The position numbers and the translations under genes are program-made. The notes under the pieces are model-generated. The model did no database searches and was not told where the DNA came from. It saw only the letters and a program-made list of their open reading frames with translations. A DNA stretch of 64,000 nucleotides from Candidatus Aenigmatarchaeota archaeon (GTDB lineage: Archaea; Aenigmatarchaeota; Aenigmatarchaeia; CG10238-14; SCSR01): assembly GCA_016181005.1 (NCBI GenBank), contig JACPAE010000004.1, forward strand, positions 1-64,000, read 5' to 3'. This document shows positions 25,705-34,964 of this stretch, piece after piece; the stretch's first letter is position 1, and each line of letters begins with the position of its first letter.

Positions 25705-26679
25705 TTGCTTGAAGAGCACGAGAAGGTAGGATTGCCCTGCAAGTGTACCGGTTTAGTTAGCTGGAGAACGCCAGAGACTGTAAAATTGCCGAAAGAGCTA
25801 ATTGTTAACAAATTAGACAAGGGAAAATTCTTCTCTCCAGATGAATCATGGTTTGAATTAAAGTCGAAGAAAGAAGTTTACGTGCTTGACAGGCCAGGAC
25901 TTGACAAATTTTTATTTGATGAAGCAAAGAAAGAGGGTGCTGAAGTAAAGACTGAAAGATTTGAAAACTTCACGCGAAGCAATGTCCATATCAAAGTTAA
26001 AACAAGCAAAGGAGTTTACGAAACAAAATTATTGATAGGTGCGGACGGCGCCAATTCCCTTGTCGCCCAAACTGCCGGCTTGGAGATACCGAAGAATATC
26101 TATGTGGGTATGCAGACAACTGCTATTGGCGATTTTGAGCAGTGTGCAGAACTGTGGTTTGGTAAGAATATTGCGCCAAACTTTTTCGCTTGGGTAGTGC
26201 CAGAGAATGAAAATGTTGCTAGGATAGGTTTAGCAGCATCGTCTACCCCCAAAGTTTACTATGAAAAATTTTTGAAAAGCAGGCTTGGCCATAATGGATT
26301 AAAGCCGGATGTGGCTGGAGTTATCAGATTTGGTGTGATGAAAGATACTGTTGCGGACAATGTAATGCTGGTTGGTGATGCAGCATGCCAGATAAAGGCA
26401 TTTAGCGGCGGTGGAATTACTTATGGATTGATTGGTGCACAAGTTTGTGCTGATGCTGTGGAGAAATCCTTTGAAGAAAATAAATTTGACTATGAGTTCC
26501 TGAAGAATGTTTATGACAAAGAGTGGAAGAAAAAGCTGGTGCCAGGAATCAACAAAGGAATGTTGTTCAGAAACATTCACAAGTTGCCGGAATTCCAGCA
26601 AAATCTGGTGTTCAGGATGGTTAAAATGTTCGGCTATAAGGTTTTGACTACGTTTGATTTTGATTTGTTGTCAGGTTGA
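25705..26679 (+). pseudogene. Geranylgeranyl reductase family flavoprotein, 5'-truncated
   Basis: FAD-dependent reductase of the kind that saturates the isoprenoid chains of archaeal lipids. The sequence begins abruptly inside the FAD-binding domain (GKKALLLEEHEKVGLPCKCT), whereas family members have about 25-30 earlier residues with the GxGxxG dinucleotide motif. The conserved CxCTG, the middle motif DGANSLVAQTAGL and the second FAD motif VMLVGDAACQIKAFSGGGI are present. Upstream in frame there is a stop at 25675 and no ATG; a TTG at 25705 is the only start. The missing 5' end abuts the tRNA-Arg gene, so rearrangement at the tRNA, or an assembly break, may have removed it. Without the Rossmann motif it should not bind FAD normally. 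Confidence 0.75.
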
Positions 26680-28014
26680 CTACAAGAAAACTTTGATTTT
26701 CCTCTTCCCGACAATCGCCCTGAAAACTTCCTTTCCAATGTCCGAATCCTTGGCAACTTTAATGTTTCCATTCTTTCCTATAGTCGCGGAAAAAATGAAT
26801 TTGTCTTCAATAAACAGGCTTGCAGCCTTGCCGATGAACCTCCTGTCAAAAACAAATTCCACGCTGTTGCCCTTTTCATAAGTCTCGAAAAGAATCTCGT
26901 TCCCAAGTGCGGCGGTCTTGGGTTCGATGTCTATCTTTATCCCCAGCTTGTCTTCCAATGCATTAACAGTAGAACCCTCCTTCCCGATTATCCTCGGCAC
27001 AACGCTATTGTCAACCTTCACAACAACTTTGTTTTCTGATACAAGCTCAACTATTGCACGCGGATCAAACTTCCTTATGTCCTGCATTATCCTCTCTGCC
27101 GCAAGCTTCTTCACTGGAGAAATTCCCGCGGCAGTCTCCTTCACAGGTACGATGACCTTCTCCTCGCCGAACGTGTAAATCTCGTATTCCAGCTTCTCTG
27201 TCTCAAAGTCCCTTATCTCGACCAAAGGCCTTGCAAGATCAGCTTCCATCATTCCGCTGGGAACTTTCACCGTCAAATCCAGGTCGTATATCTTCTTCAC
27301 CTGCCCATCCTTCACGAAAATGACAGTGTCTACCACGTGCGGGATAACTCCCAGCTCCACTCTTCCAATGAATCTCTGGATTGCGTCAATAGCCTGGCTT
27401 GCATGCACAACACCCACCATTCCGACTCCAGCCAACCTCAAGTCCGAGAATATTTCGAAATCTTTCGTCTTCCTTACTTCGTCGAATGCGGAATAGTCTG
27501 GCCGGACAAGGAGCAGAATGTCCGCAGTCTTTTCAAAGTCCCCTTCAAGAGGCCCGTACTGCGTGACCTCGTCAGGAACCTGCAAGTCGCGCGGCGATTC
27601 CAGCGTCTTCACTATCTTTCCTTGCTTCTGATAAAACTCTACAAGGCTTGCGCACAATGTCGACTTGCCAGAGCCAGGCGGGCCTGCGATTACAACCCCC
27701 TCAGCCTTTTTCCTCAACCTGTCCATTAACTTGTCAGAAAGCTTGTAATCTTCCAGCGTAAGCTTTACCACAGGCCTTACAATCGTGACCTCCATCCCGT
27801 CAGAAAACGGTGGTCGCGTTATTGAAATCCTGAACCTGCCAAACTGTATAACCGTTGCACCCGAACGCACAATTTCAAACGAGCCTTCGTCGCTGACTCT
27901 TGTCGCTTCGGATATCTCTCTGATAATTTCCTCTAGCTGAACCCTTGTCATTTTTTCTCCACTCAACTTCATCAGCTCGAAATTTCCGGGCTTGCCCCTT
28001 TTTGCCATGGGCAC
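26680..28014 (-). CDS. ATPase-KH part of PIN/PilT-like ATPase (split gene, C-terminal part)
   Basis: This is the ATPase and KH portion of an archaeal family that normally has PIN, PilT-like ATPase and KH domains in one chain of about 600 aa. Walker A is VIAGPPGSGKSTL (about 110), Walker B-like LLLVRPDYSAFDEVRK (about 165), VVHASQAIDAIQRFIG (about 203) and the KH motif VVPRIIGKEGSTVNALED (about 350). Its frame overlaps the PIN gene by 43 nt in a different phase. The conserved linker usually reading like MSVHLKEG before PMAKRGKPG is missing, so a short deletion (about 20 nt) probably broke one gene into two. An internal ATG (MPMAKRG) could still start this half. Confidence 0.82.
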   Translation of the reverse strand: MPMAKRGKPGNFELMKLSGEKMTRVQLEEIIREISEATRVSDEGSFEIVRSGATVIQFGRFRISITRPPFSDGMEVTIVRPVVKLTLEDYKLSDKLMDRLRKKAEGVVIAGPPGSGKSTLCASLVEFYQKQGKIVKTLESPRDLQVPDEVTQYGPLEGDFEKTADILLLVRPDYSAFDEVRKTKDFEIFSDLRLAGVGMVGVVHASQAIDAIQRFIGRVELGVIPHVVDTVIFVKDGQVKKIYDLDLTVKVPSGMMEADLARPLVEIRDFETEKLEYEIYTFGEEKVIVPVKETAAGISPVKKLAAERIMQDIRKFDPRAIVELVSENKVVVKVDNSVVPRIIGKEGSTVNALEDKLGIKIDIEPKTAALGNEILFETYEKGNSVEFVFDRRFIGKAASLFIEDKFIFSATIGKNGNIKVAKDSDIGKEVFRAIVGKRKIKVFL

Positions 28015-28478
28015 GATATCGTGTCGGTCGTGAAGAACTGTTCAAATTTCAGCCCCTCGGACTTTATCTCAGCGGGTATGTGCTTTACCTTTGCGCCTTC
28101 GGCCTCGCCGACAAGCGCCTGCACGTAATCAGCCGTATAAAGAACGCCACCCTCAGCCTTTGCTACGTCTCTGATAAGGGCGTCCATCCTTCCGGATTTG
28201 GCCAGCTTGATATCCTCAATCGACGGCCTTTCACCGGTGAATCTTAGCTTGATGTCCTTCTTGTCGCACAAACTGCGCAACCTTTTAAGTTCACCCAGAC
28301 CTACGAATCCGGGTTCTCTTCCTTTTGAAGCCTGGGCCTGGAGCTCGTCCAGCACCGCGTACGGGACAATTATTTCTGCGTTATCCAGCTCCCCGCTTTC
28401 AATCATCTCGGAAATCTTCGCATCGACAATTATCGATGTGTCCAAAATGATACGTTCTTTTTCATTCATGTAAATCAC
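27972..28478 (-). CDS. PIN domain part of PIN/PilT-like ATPase (split gene, N-terminal part)
   Basis: 168 aa. The PIN nuclease fold shows acidic residues ILDTSIIVDAKI (D near 13), VPYAVLDELQAQA, GRMDALIRDVAKAE and LYTADYVQALVG, so the catalytic acidic cluster looks intact. It continues until FFTTDT in normal family sequence and then runs into an out-of-frame tail (ISCPWQKGASPEISS). The domain itself is complete and might function as a separate chain alongside the ATPase-KH part. Its start overlaps the hisS stop by 4 nt, indicating cotranscription after hisS. Confidence 0.82.
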   Translation of the reverse strand: MIYMNEKERIILDTSIIVDAKISEMIESGELDNAEIIVPYAVLDELQAQASKGREPGFVGLGELKRLRSLCDKKDIKLRFTGERPSIEDIKLAKSGRMDALIRDVAKAEGGVLYTADYVQALVGEAEGAKVKHIPAEIKSEGLKFEQFFTTDTISCPWQKGASPEISS

Positions 28479-29713
28479 TCCTTTAATAATGAAATAATAT
28501 TCTTCAGAGGCAATTCCCTCTGTTTACCAGTTTTCATCTCCTTTAACTTAAACTTTTTCTTTTTCAACTCCTTTTTTCCCACAATGAGGACATAAGGAAT
28601 CTTTGCATTACTTGCATATTCCATTTGTTTCCCAAAGCTTCTTCCCATCAAATCCATTTGGGTTTTTACACCATTCTTTCTCAGCTCCGCAGATATCTTT
28701 ATGGCGTCAGCAATCAGTAAAACGTCAACATTGGCGACAAAAATGCTTGTAGTTGAATTTTCATTTTTGAATAAATTATTTTCCTTCATAACTTCCATTA
28801 CCCTGTCAATTCCCAATGATATTCCGGTTGCAGGCAAATCCTGCGCACCAATTGCCTTAATCAGATTGTCGTATCTGCCCCCTCCGCCACAAGAAACTTT
28901 GGCGCCTAACATCACTTCAAACACGATAGAAGTGTAATATTCCAATCCACGCACAAGCGAAATATCGAACTGCAATCTTTTTTCAATGCCGAATTTCTTT
29001 GCTAGACGAAAAAGTTCCTCTAATTCTTCCTTACCTTTGTTATCCATTATTTTGTTCAAATCATTCTGTTTCAGAATTTTCAAAACAGCATTCGGTTTAA
29101 TCCCCTTTTTCTTAAGTTCAGCCTCAACTCCATCAAAGCCAATTTTGTCCAGCTTGTCAATGCTTCTAAATACTTCGATTATCTTCTCTTTGTTTACAAC
29201 ACCTTCAAGCAAATCCTGCAGCAATTTCCTGCTGTTGACTCTTATTTTGTATACTTTGAATCCTAGTTTGTTTAAAATCTCGCAAACTGCAGCCAAACAT
29301 TCGACATCCGACAGCAGTGATTTGCTACCAACAACATCAATGTCAGCCTGCCAAAATTCCCGCCACCTCATTGCCTGGGGATTATCATATCTCCATACTT
29401 TGTCGATTGCATAGCGCTTGAAAGGTTTCGGCAACGAATTAGATGAAACAACTCTGGTCATCGGCATTGTCAAATCAAATCTCAGCCCCAGCTCACGGTC
29501 AGACTTGTCCTTGAAATAATAAATCTCATCTTTAACAGCTTCACCTAATCCACCCTTGGCAGAAAGCAATTCAAAACTTTCGAACGCAGGTGTAACCAGT
29601 GGCTCAAAGCCGTACTTCTCAAAAACTTCCCTACAGATTTGTACTATCTTCTGTAATTTCGTTGCGTCTTCAGGTAACAAATCTCTTGTACCCTTTGGAG
29701 GTTGCAGTTTCAT
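28475..29713 (-). CDS. hisS: Histidyl-tRNA synthetase
   Basis: Class II synthetase. The start MKLQPPKGTRDLLPEDATKL is typical. Motif 2 lies around LRFDLTMPMTRVVSSN then YAIDKVWRYDNPQAMRWREF. The histidine-binding signature is LVRGLEYYTSIVFEVML (about 260) and motif 3 is GISLGIDRVMEVM (about 300). The C-terminal anticodon-binding domain (IFVANVDVLLIADAIKISAE) completes 412 aa. It is the first gene of a minus-strand group with the PIN and ATPase-KH genes. Confidence 0.96.
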   Translation of the reverse strand: MKLQPPKGTRDLLPEDATKLQKIVQICREVFEKYGFEPLVTPAFESFELLSAKGGLGEAVKDEIYYFKDKSDRELGLRFDLTMPMTRVVSSNSLPKPFKRYAIDKVWRYDNPQAMRWREFWQADIDVVGSKSLLSDVECLAAVCEILNKLGFKVYKIRVNSRKLLQDLLEGVVNKEKIIEVFRSIDKLDKIGFDGVEAELKKKGIKPNAVLKILKQNDLNKIMDNKGKEELEELFRLAKKFGIEKRLQFDISLVRGLEYYTSIVFEVMLGAKVSCGGGGRYDNLIKAIGAQDLPATGISLGIDRVMEVMKENNLFKNENSTTSIFVANVDVLLIADAIKISAELRKNGVKTQMDLMGRSFGKQMEYASNAKIPYVLIVGKKELKKKKFKLKEMKTGKQRELPLKNIISLLKE

Positions 29714-29838
29714 ACTAAATATCTTGCTTTTGTCGTTAGAAAAAGGGCTGGATAGAATTAATTCACTCTTTGATGTGAAGTATACCGCCCTTCACTTTTA
29801 TCACAAAATCACATTAATTTTCGAGTTTAAAAAGGCCA

Positions 29839-30441
29839 CTATTTTCTCCCGTTTGCAACGCATGCTAGCCATTCCCTAACGTCAGAGCCGTAAACCATAG
29901 CTCTCAAATCTGGAAGCAATTCTGAGAGTGGCGTCCCGTAACTATCATCACTGCCAAAATAGCCGTCGTCAGAAGGATTCATGGCATTGTACTCATCGTT
30001 CAGCATTTTTATTCTCGGCAGATGGCGCCTGCTGCTGACATGTGCAATTCTTGTGCCCAAATTTCTGGATGCAACTGTCTGATAACCCACTTCAATATTT
30101 TCCCTAGTCGAACTTGATATCGTGCTAGGTATTATTATTCTTTCCTTTTGTACACCCTGCATTATCAACTCGTTAACGGCAGCAATAATTTCACGATATC
30201 CTCCTAAAGGAATGAAATGATCTACTATATCTTGTTTGTGCAAATAAGCTGCATCAGTAGCTCTGATCTTTGTTACGTCGTCTCCAGCACCATAGACAAA
30301 GGCCACATCAAAATGCCCCGAAGTGTTGTATGATTTGATTGTCGGACAGTCCCCCAATTTCAATGCATAAACAGAACCTAATGCAAGAACGGCAGATCCG
30401 AATATCCCTAATAAGGAATAAGCCAGCCTTCTGAAATCCAT
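29839..30441 (-). CDS. Membrane-anchored DUF218 (YdcF/ElyC-like) protein
   Basis: 200 aa with one N-terminal transmembrane helix (LAYSLLGIFGSAVLALGSVY). The alpha/beta domain has DUF218 features: FDVAFVYGAGDDVTKIRATD, then VNELIMQGVQKERIIIPSTI, and SSSTRENIEVG in the position of the conserved S/T-x-N-T-x-E-N motif. Members of this superfamily are associated with envelope metabolism in bacteria; the substrate in archaea is unknown. Sequence similarity is moderate, so the family call is likely but not certain. Confidence 0.6.
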   Translation of the reverse strand: MDFRRLAYSLLGIFGSAVLALGSVYALKLGDCPTIKSYNTSGHFDVAFVYGAGDDVTKIRATDAAYLHKQDIVDHFIPLGGYREIIAAVNELIMQGVQKERIIIPSTISSSTRENIEVGYQTVASRNLGTRIAHVSSRRHLPRIKMLNDEYNAMNPSDDGYFGSDDSYGTPLSELLPDLRAMVYGSDVREWLACVANGRK

Positions 30442-30465
30442 AATCTTAAAACAACTTCAAATTAT

Positions 30466-30597
30466 TTAACTTAATTCGGCTTTCGCCCCGAACTTTGTAC
30501 ACCTGTCGCAAACTTCTATGAGCGCACCTTCGATCTTTGCAGGACTCAATTTCGGATAATCTTTTCCACAGCATGTGCATTCTGACGTAGTCATCAT
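30466..30597 (-). CDS. Zinc-ribbon microprotein resembling the N-terminus of aMBF1
   Basis: 43 aa reading MMTTSECTCCGKDYPKLSPA and ending CDRCTKFGAKAELS. The CxxC and CxxC pairs with the phrase IEVCDRCTKFG closely resemble the zinc ribbon that opens the archaeal multiprotein bridging factor aMBF1, but the helix-turn-helix domain that should follow is absent: a stop comes right after the ribbon. It may be a stand-alone zinc ribbon, or the remnant of an mbf1 gene. A TATA-like TTTATAAATT lies 28 nt upstream of its start, consistent with a leaderless transcript. Confidence 0.55.
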   Translation of the reverse strand: MMTTSECTCCGKDYPKLSPAKIEGALIEVCDRCTKFGAKAELS

Positions 30598-30623
30598 CTC
30601 TAGCTTCAGGTTCTTTACTCAAT

Positions 30624-30634
30624 CTTTATAAATT
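30624..30634. promoter_or_regulatory. TATA-like element between zinc-ribbon gene and ileS
   Basis: CTTTATAAATT is close to symmetric and lies about 28 nt from the minus-strand start at 30597, the distance expected for a leaderless archaeal promoter. A second TATAAA (30641-30646) lies about 100 nt before the ileS start and may serve that gene with a long leader. Confidence 0.4.
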
Positions 30635-30747
30635 TTACCTTATAAACTAATGCTATGAGTGGTTTACGGATTGCCTGCTAGTTCTAAGCTTTTGTTTACT
30701 GTACATCCTGCATTAAACTGCATCATTAAAGAGCATAGCAATTCAAA

Positions 30748-33700
30748 ATGATATTTATGGTCAAAGAAGTGAAGGGGCAATACAATCAGAAGGAGCTGGA
30801 ACATAGAATAAGGGAATACTGGGAGTCTCACAAAGTTGTGCAAGCTTTAACGAAGTTCGATCCTACGAAAAAGAAGTTCTATCTTCTCGACGGCCCTCCT
30901 TATGTAAACAATGTTGCCCACGTCGGCCACATAAAGACGACGACAATAAAAGACATCTGGTCCAAGTTCAAGCTAATGCAGGGATACTCATCATGGTTCC
31001 AACCCGGCTTCGACACCCACGGCTTGCCTATTGAGAATATAGTTGAGAAATCGCTGGGAATAAAATCTAAGAAAGACATCGAAAAAATTGGTGCGGAGAA
31101 GTTCATTCAGGCATGCAAGGAGCATGCAAGCGGAAATGAGAAAGTCTGGCTGGAGCTTTACAAGAAATTGGGGGCATGGAGAGGATACGTTCCACCTTAC
31201 ATAACTTTTGAAAATTATTACATCGAGTCAGGATGGTGGACAGTCAAGCAGTTGGCAGAAAAGGGCATGCTTGTAGAAGGAGAGAAATCAACATTCTGGT
31301 GCTCGCATTGCGGGACAGCCTTGGCCGGCTACGAAGTTTCCGACAGCTATGCCGATGTGAAAGACCCTTACATTTATGTCAAATTCCCTGTGAAAGGAAG
31401 GGACAAAGAATTCCTGCTTGCATTCACTACAACTCCGTGGACTTTGGTTGACAATGTCGCTTTAGCAGTCCATCCGCAGGAATATTACGTCCGTGTAAAG
31501 GTTGGTAGTGAGATTTACATTCTTGCCGAAAAGAGGGTGGAAGCTATTTTGAAAGATTTGCTGAAAAAGGAGAAATACGAAGTTCTGGAAAAGTTCTTCG
31601 GCAAGGAATTGGACGGTATAAAGTACCTGCCGGTTTTGTCCGTGCCGGCACAAGAAAAGTTGGATAAAGACTCTCATGCACAGCATGTTGTAATGTCAAT
31701 TCCAGTTCTTAAATCAAAATCCTACAAGCACGGTGTGATTGAGAGAGCGGACGAGATGAAGGAATCATTTTTCGATTTCGTCAACGCAGAGGAAGGCACT
31801 GGAATAGTTCATGTTGCGCCGGGGCACGGCCCCGAGGACCATTACATGGGCGAGCATTATCGACTGCCGACACCGTCTTTCGTTGACGACGAGGGCAAGT
31901 TCACAAGCGAGGCGGGAGAATTCAACGGCCTGTTCGTGAAGCAGGCGGACAAGGCGATTGTTGAAAGACTGGAAAAGCGAAGCTTTCTACTGCACTTTGG
32001 ATGGATAACGCACTCGTACCCATTATGCTGGAGATGCAAGACCCCGTTGATTTACAGGCTGACAAAGCAGTGGTTCTTTACGGTCGATTTGATAAAAGAG
32101 CTGATGGTGAAGGAAAACAAGAAAGTCAATTGGTTGCCGAAATTTGGCAAGGAAAGATTTCACAACTGGCTTGACGATGCGGTGGACTGGTGCGTGTCGC
32201 GGCAGAGATATTGGGGAATTCCGTTGCCAATTTGGATCTGCGAGTCGTGCGACAGAAAGGAAATTATAGGAGGGCTTGGGGAACTGAAGGAAAGGGCCGC
32301 CAACGAACTGCCGCACAATATAGACCTGCACAAGCATGTAGTGGACAAAATAGAGCTCACATGCATCTGCGGCTCCAGGATGAAAAGGGTGCCGGACGTC
32401 CTTGATGTTTGGTTTGATTCAGGCATAGCGCCATGGGCTTCGCTAGGATATCCCTACAAGAACAAGGAGCTTTTCGAAAGCCTGTGGCCAGCGGACATGA
32501 TATGCGAGAGCCAGGACCAAATCAGGGGATGGTTCTATAGCCTGATGTTCTCGGGTGTGGCTACTTTTGATATGGCACCATACAAGTCAGTCTCATTGAT
32601 GGGATGGGTTCTTGACGAGAAAGGAGAGAAGATGAGCAAGTCCCTTGGAAATGTCATTTGGGCTGAGGAGGCGCTTGCGCAACTAGGTTCCGACATAACG
32701 CGTCTTTACTTCTGCTGGGAGGTCGCCCCGTGGGAGGTGCAGAACTTCAGCTACAAGACTGCAGACGAGATAAGAAAAGCGCTGAACATTCTTTGGAACT
32801 CCTACACATTTTTCACCACATATTCGACGGAAAACCTCAAGCCTACATTTAGGAATCTAAAAATCGAGGACAAGTGGATATTGTCAAAGCTAAACTCCCT
32901 GATAAAGGAAGTTACGGAGAACTATGAGAATTTTGAATTCCATCTTGCCGGCAGGAGCATAGTCAACTTCGTCGTGAACGACCTGAGCAGGTTTTACATC
33001 AAGCTTATACGGGATAGGGTGTGGGTTACCGAGTCCGGCAGCGACAAGAATGTCGCACTATCAGTTTTGCGCGAATGCCTGATGACTGTGTCAAAACTCC
33101 TGGCGCCCATAACTCCGTTTATTTCAGAAGAGATCTTCCTTAATCTGGACGGCAGTAAAAAGTCAGTGTTCATGTCAGAGTGGCCGGAAGAAGACAAGCT
33201 TTACGTGGACAAGCATCTGGAGAGGCACATGGAGATTGCCAAGGAAATAATCGAGGCGGCGCTGGCAGCAAGGCAGATAGGAAATCTCAAGCTTAGGCAA
33301 CCTGTGTCGGAAATCTTTGTTAAGGCTGAGAAGGATCATGTCATCGAAGCGGTGGAAAAGTTAGCAAGCGTGATAATGTTCATGTGCAACAGCAAGTCGA
33401 TAAGCACCATGGTGGACAGTCCAATTGGAAACTTTGCCGACTTTCAGTTCAAGCACGGCAAGGTTTTTGTGAACAAGGAAATATCTCAAAATCTGCTCGA
33501 AGAAACTCTTGTCAGGGAAGTGGTGAGGAAAATCCAGTCAATGAGGAAGGAAAACAAGTTCCAGGTAAAAGAGAGCATCCTGCTAACCTTGGACTCGGAC
33601 GAAGATAGTAAAGATGTGTTGAAGAACTACTCACAGCAGATAGCAAAAGAAGTCGGTGCGTACGAGATAATTTTAGGCAAGGTCGAAGGCGCATACAAAG

Positions 33701-33756
33701 ACAAACTGGAATTTAGTGGAAAGAAGATTAGCCTGGGATTCGACAGAATCAAATAA
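30748..33756 (+). CDS. ileS: Isoleucyl-tRNA synthetase
   Basis: Class I synthetase of 1002 aa. The HIGH-like motif is HVGH in YVNNVAHVGHIKTTTIKDIW (about 55), the editing domain contains TTTPWTLVDNVALAVHP (about 230), and the signature is KMSKSLGN (about 630). A DVWFDSG segment (about 553) and a C-terminal anticodon-binding domain follow. The start may be the ATG at 30748 or at 30757 (MVKEVKGQ). It carries about 100 nt of leader after the nearest TATA element. Its 3' end overlaps the convergent DUF112 gene by 8 nt. Confidence 0.97.
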   Translation: MIFMVKEVKGQYNQKELEHRIREYWESHKVVQALTKFDPTKKKFYLLDGPPYVNNVAHVGHIKTTTIKDIWSKFKLMQGYSSWFQPGFDTHGLPIENIVEKSLGIKSKKDIEKIGAEKFIQACKEHASGNEKVWLELYKKLGAWRGYVPPYITFENYYIESGWWTVKQLAEKGMLVEGEKSTFWCSHCGTALAGYEVSDSYADVKDPYIYVKFPVKGRDKEFLLAFTTTPWTLVDNVALAVHPQEYYVRVKVGSEIYILAEKRVEAILKDLLKKEKYEVLEKFFGKELDGIKYLPVLSVPAQEKLDKDSHAQHVVMSIPVLKSKSYKHGVIERADEMKESFFDFVNAEEGTGIVHVAPGHGPEDHYMGEHYRLPTPSFVDDEGKFTSEAGEFNGLFVKQADKAIVERLEKRSFLLHFGWITHSYPLCWRCKTPLIYRLTKQWFFTVDLIKELMVKENKKVNWLPKFGKERFHNWLDDAVDWCVSRQRYWGIPLPIWICESCDRKEIIGGLGELKERAANELPHNIDLHKHVVDKIELTCICGSRMKRVPDVLDVWFDSGIAPWASLGYPYKNKELFESLWPADMICESQDQIRGWFYSLMFSGVATFDMAPYKSVSLMGWVLDEKGEKMSKSLGNVIWAEEALAQLGSDITRLYFCWEVAPWEVQNFSYKTADEIRKALNILWNSYTFFTTYSTENLKPTFRNLKIEDKWILSKLNSLIKEVTENYENFEFHLAGRSIVNFVVNDLSRFYIKLIRDRVWVTESGSDKNVALSVLRECLMTVSKLLAPITPFISEEIFLNLDGSKKSVFMSEWPEEDKLYVDKHLERHMEIAKEIIEAALAARQIGNLKLRQPVSEIFVKAEKDHVIEAVEKLASVIMFMCNSKSISTMVDSPIGNFADFQFKHGKVFVNKEISQNLLEETLVREVVRKIQSMRKENKFQVKESILLTLDSDEDSKDVLKNYSQQIAKEVGAYEIILGKVEGAYKDKLEFSGKKISLGFDRIK

Positions 33757-34963
33757 GCCCAAAGAACCAGAGAACAACAGGCAAAATGAGAACCCCCATC
33801 AGCAGGCTTCTTTTAACTTTTGTCAGCGGTGCGATTAATCCTATTGCTGTTGAGACGGCAAGGATTAGGATTCCATAAAGCCCGGCAAAGATGATAGTTA
33901 GGACAATGAGCGTTGCAATTACTGCGATTGAAAGTTTGTCGTAAGGAAGCCTCTCAATCAAGAACAGACATCTCTTGCTTAGGAACAGGGTTACAATCGC
34001 ACCCATACCTGCCGACAAAAGCGCGACGCCAGTCAACAGGAGTAGCTCGTTAAAGCCGAAGCTTTCCACCAACTTCTCGACAGCGGCCGCCGCACCTGAC
34101 CTTGTCTTGCCTATGGTGTACAGTGCCGCAAGTGCAAATAAAGCATTTGCAGTGTTTATTCCTCCTAATGAAACTAGATACTCCTTATCATCTCTCTTCC
34201 TTGTAATTATTTGCACCAGCGTGCCGGCTTGAGCCGAGCCCATGCCTGGAAGTATTCCCACAATGAGCCCGGAGAAAAATCCTTTTATCGAACCAATTAT
34301 GGCAACTGATTTCTCCACCACGCCAAAATTCTTGATTTGGGCAACAAGCCTAGTCTTGTCATTCAGGCTGATTAGCAGCGTGCTTATTCCAAATAATCCG
34401 CTGAACAGCGGAAAGAACACGTAATCTGGTTGCACAAGATAACTATTCAACACTACAATCCCTAATATCCCGGACAGAACAAAAACAACTAATCCCCAGA
34501 ATTTCTGAACGCCTTTTTCTGTCGCAATCATGACTGTCACGACAGCAAGAAGAATGAAGTGGATGTAATTCTTTATTATGCCATACGCATACGGCAGCAC
34601 TTTCACAAGAACTGGCAGTGTCAAAACAAACAAAAGAACAACTCCAATCCCCCCAACAACACTGAGATAAACCGCCTCCAAGCCCTTTCCCTCCAACAAC
34701 AACCTGTGGCCTGGCAGCACTCCCAATGCTGTATCATCTTCAGGCGCTCCAAGGAAGACCGAAGGTATGAAATTCACAATCGTGTTGACAACAACCATGG
34801 AAATTATGAATGCGATAATTGCATGCAATGGATATGCAGAAAGGAAAGGCAGAGCGCCAAGCATCAGAACTATTATTGTGTTCGGGTGAATCCCCGGCAA
34901 CAGCCCAGCGACAACTCCTGCAACGACTCCCAAGGCGATAAAAACAAGTATTTCAAAGAACAT
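33749..34963 (-). CDS. DUF112/TctA-like membrane permease
   Basis: 404 aa with about ten to twelve membrane helices. The glycine-rich start LGVVAGVVAGLLPGIHPNTIIV and a second internal repeat GLIVGILPGMGSAQAGTLVQ are the inverted-repeat signatures of the archaeal DUF112 family, related to the TctA subunit of tripartite tricarboxylate transporters. No TctB or TctC partner is nearby, so the substrate is unknown. The gene follows the OB-fold gene by 1 nt on the same strand. Confidence 0.82.
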   Translation of the reverse strand: MFFEILVFIALGVVAGVVAGLLPGIHPNTIIVLMLGALPFLSAYPLHAIIAFIISMVVVNTIVNFIPSVFLGAPEDDTALGVLPGHRLLLEGKGLEAVYLSVVGGIGVVLLFVLTLPVLVKVLPYAYGIIKNYIHFILLAVVTVMIATEKGVQKFWGLVVFVLSGILGIVVLNSYLVQPDYVFFPLFSGLFGISTLLISLNDKTRLVAQIKNFGVVEKSVAIIGSIKGFFSGLIVGILPGMGSAQAGTLVQIITRKRDDKEYLVSLGGINTANALFALAALYTIGKTRSGAAAAVEKLVESFGFNELLLLTGVALLSAGMGAIVTLFLSKRCLFLIERLPYDKLSIAVIATLIVLTIIFAGLYGILILAVSTAIGLIAPLTKVKRSLLMGVLILPVVLWFFGLI

Positions 34964-34964
34964 G

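Noticed and set aside
30655-30681. Eight-codon leader peptide (MSGLRIAC) upstream of ileS
   Set aside because: It is too short and lacks a ribosome-binding site; no isoleucine-rich attenuator or structured leader is visible.
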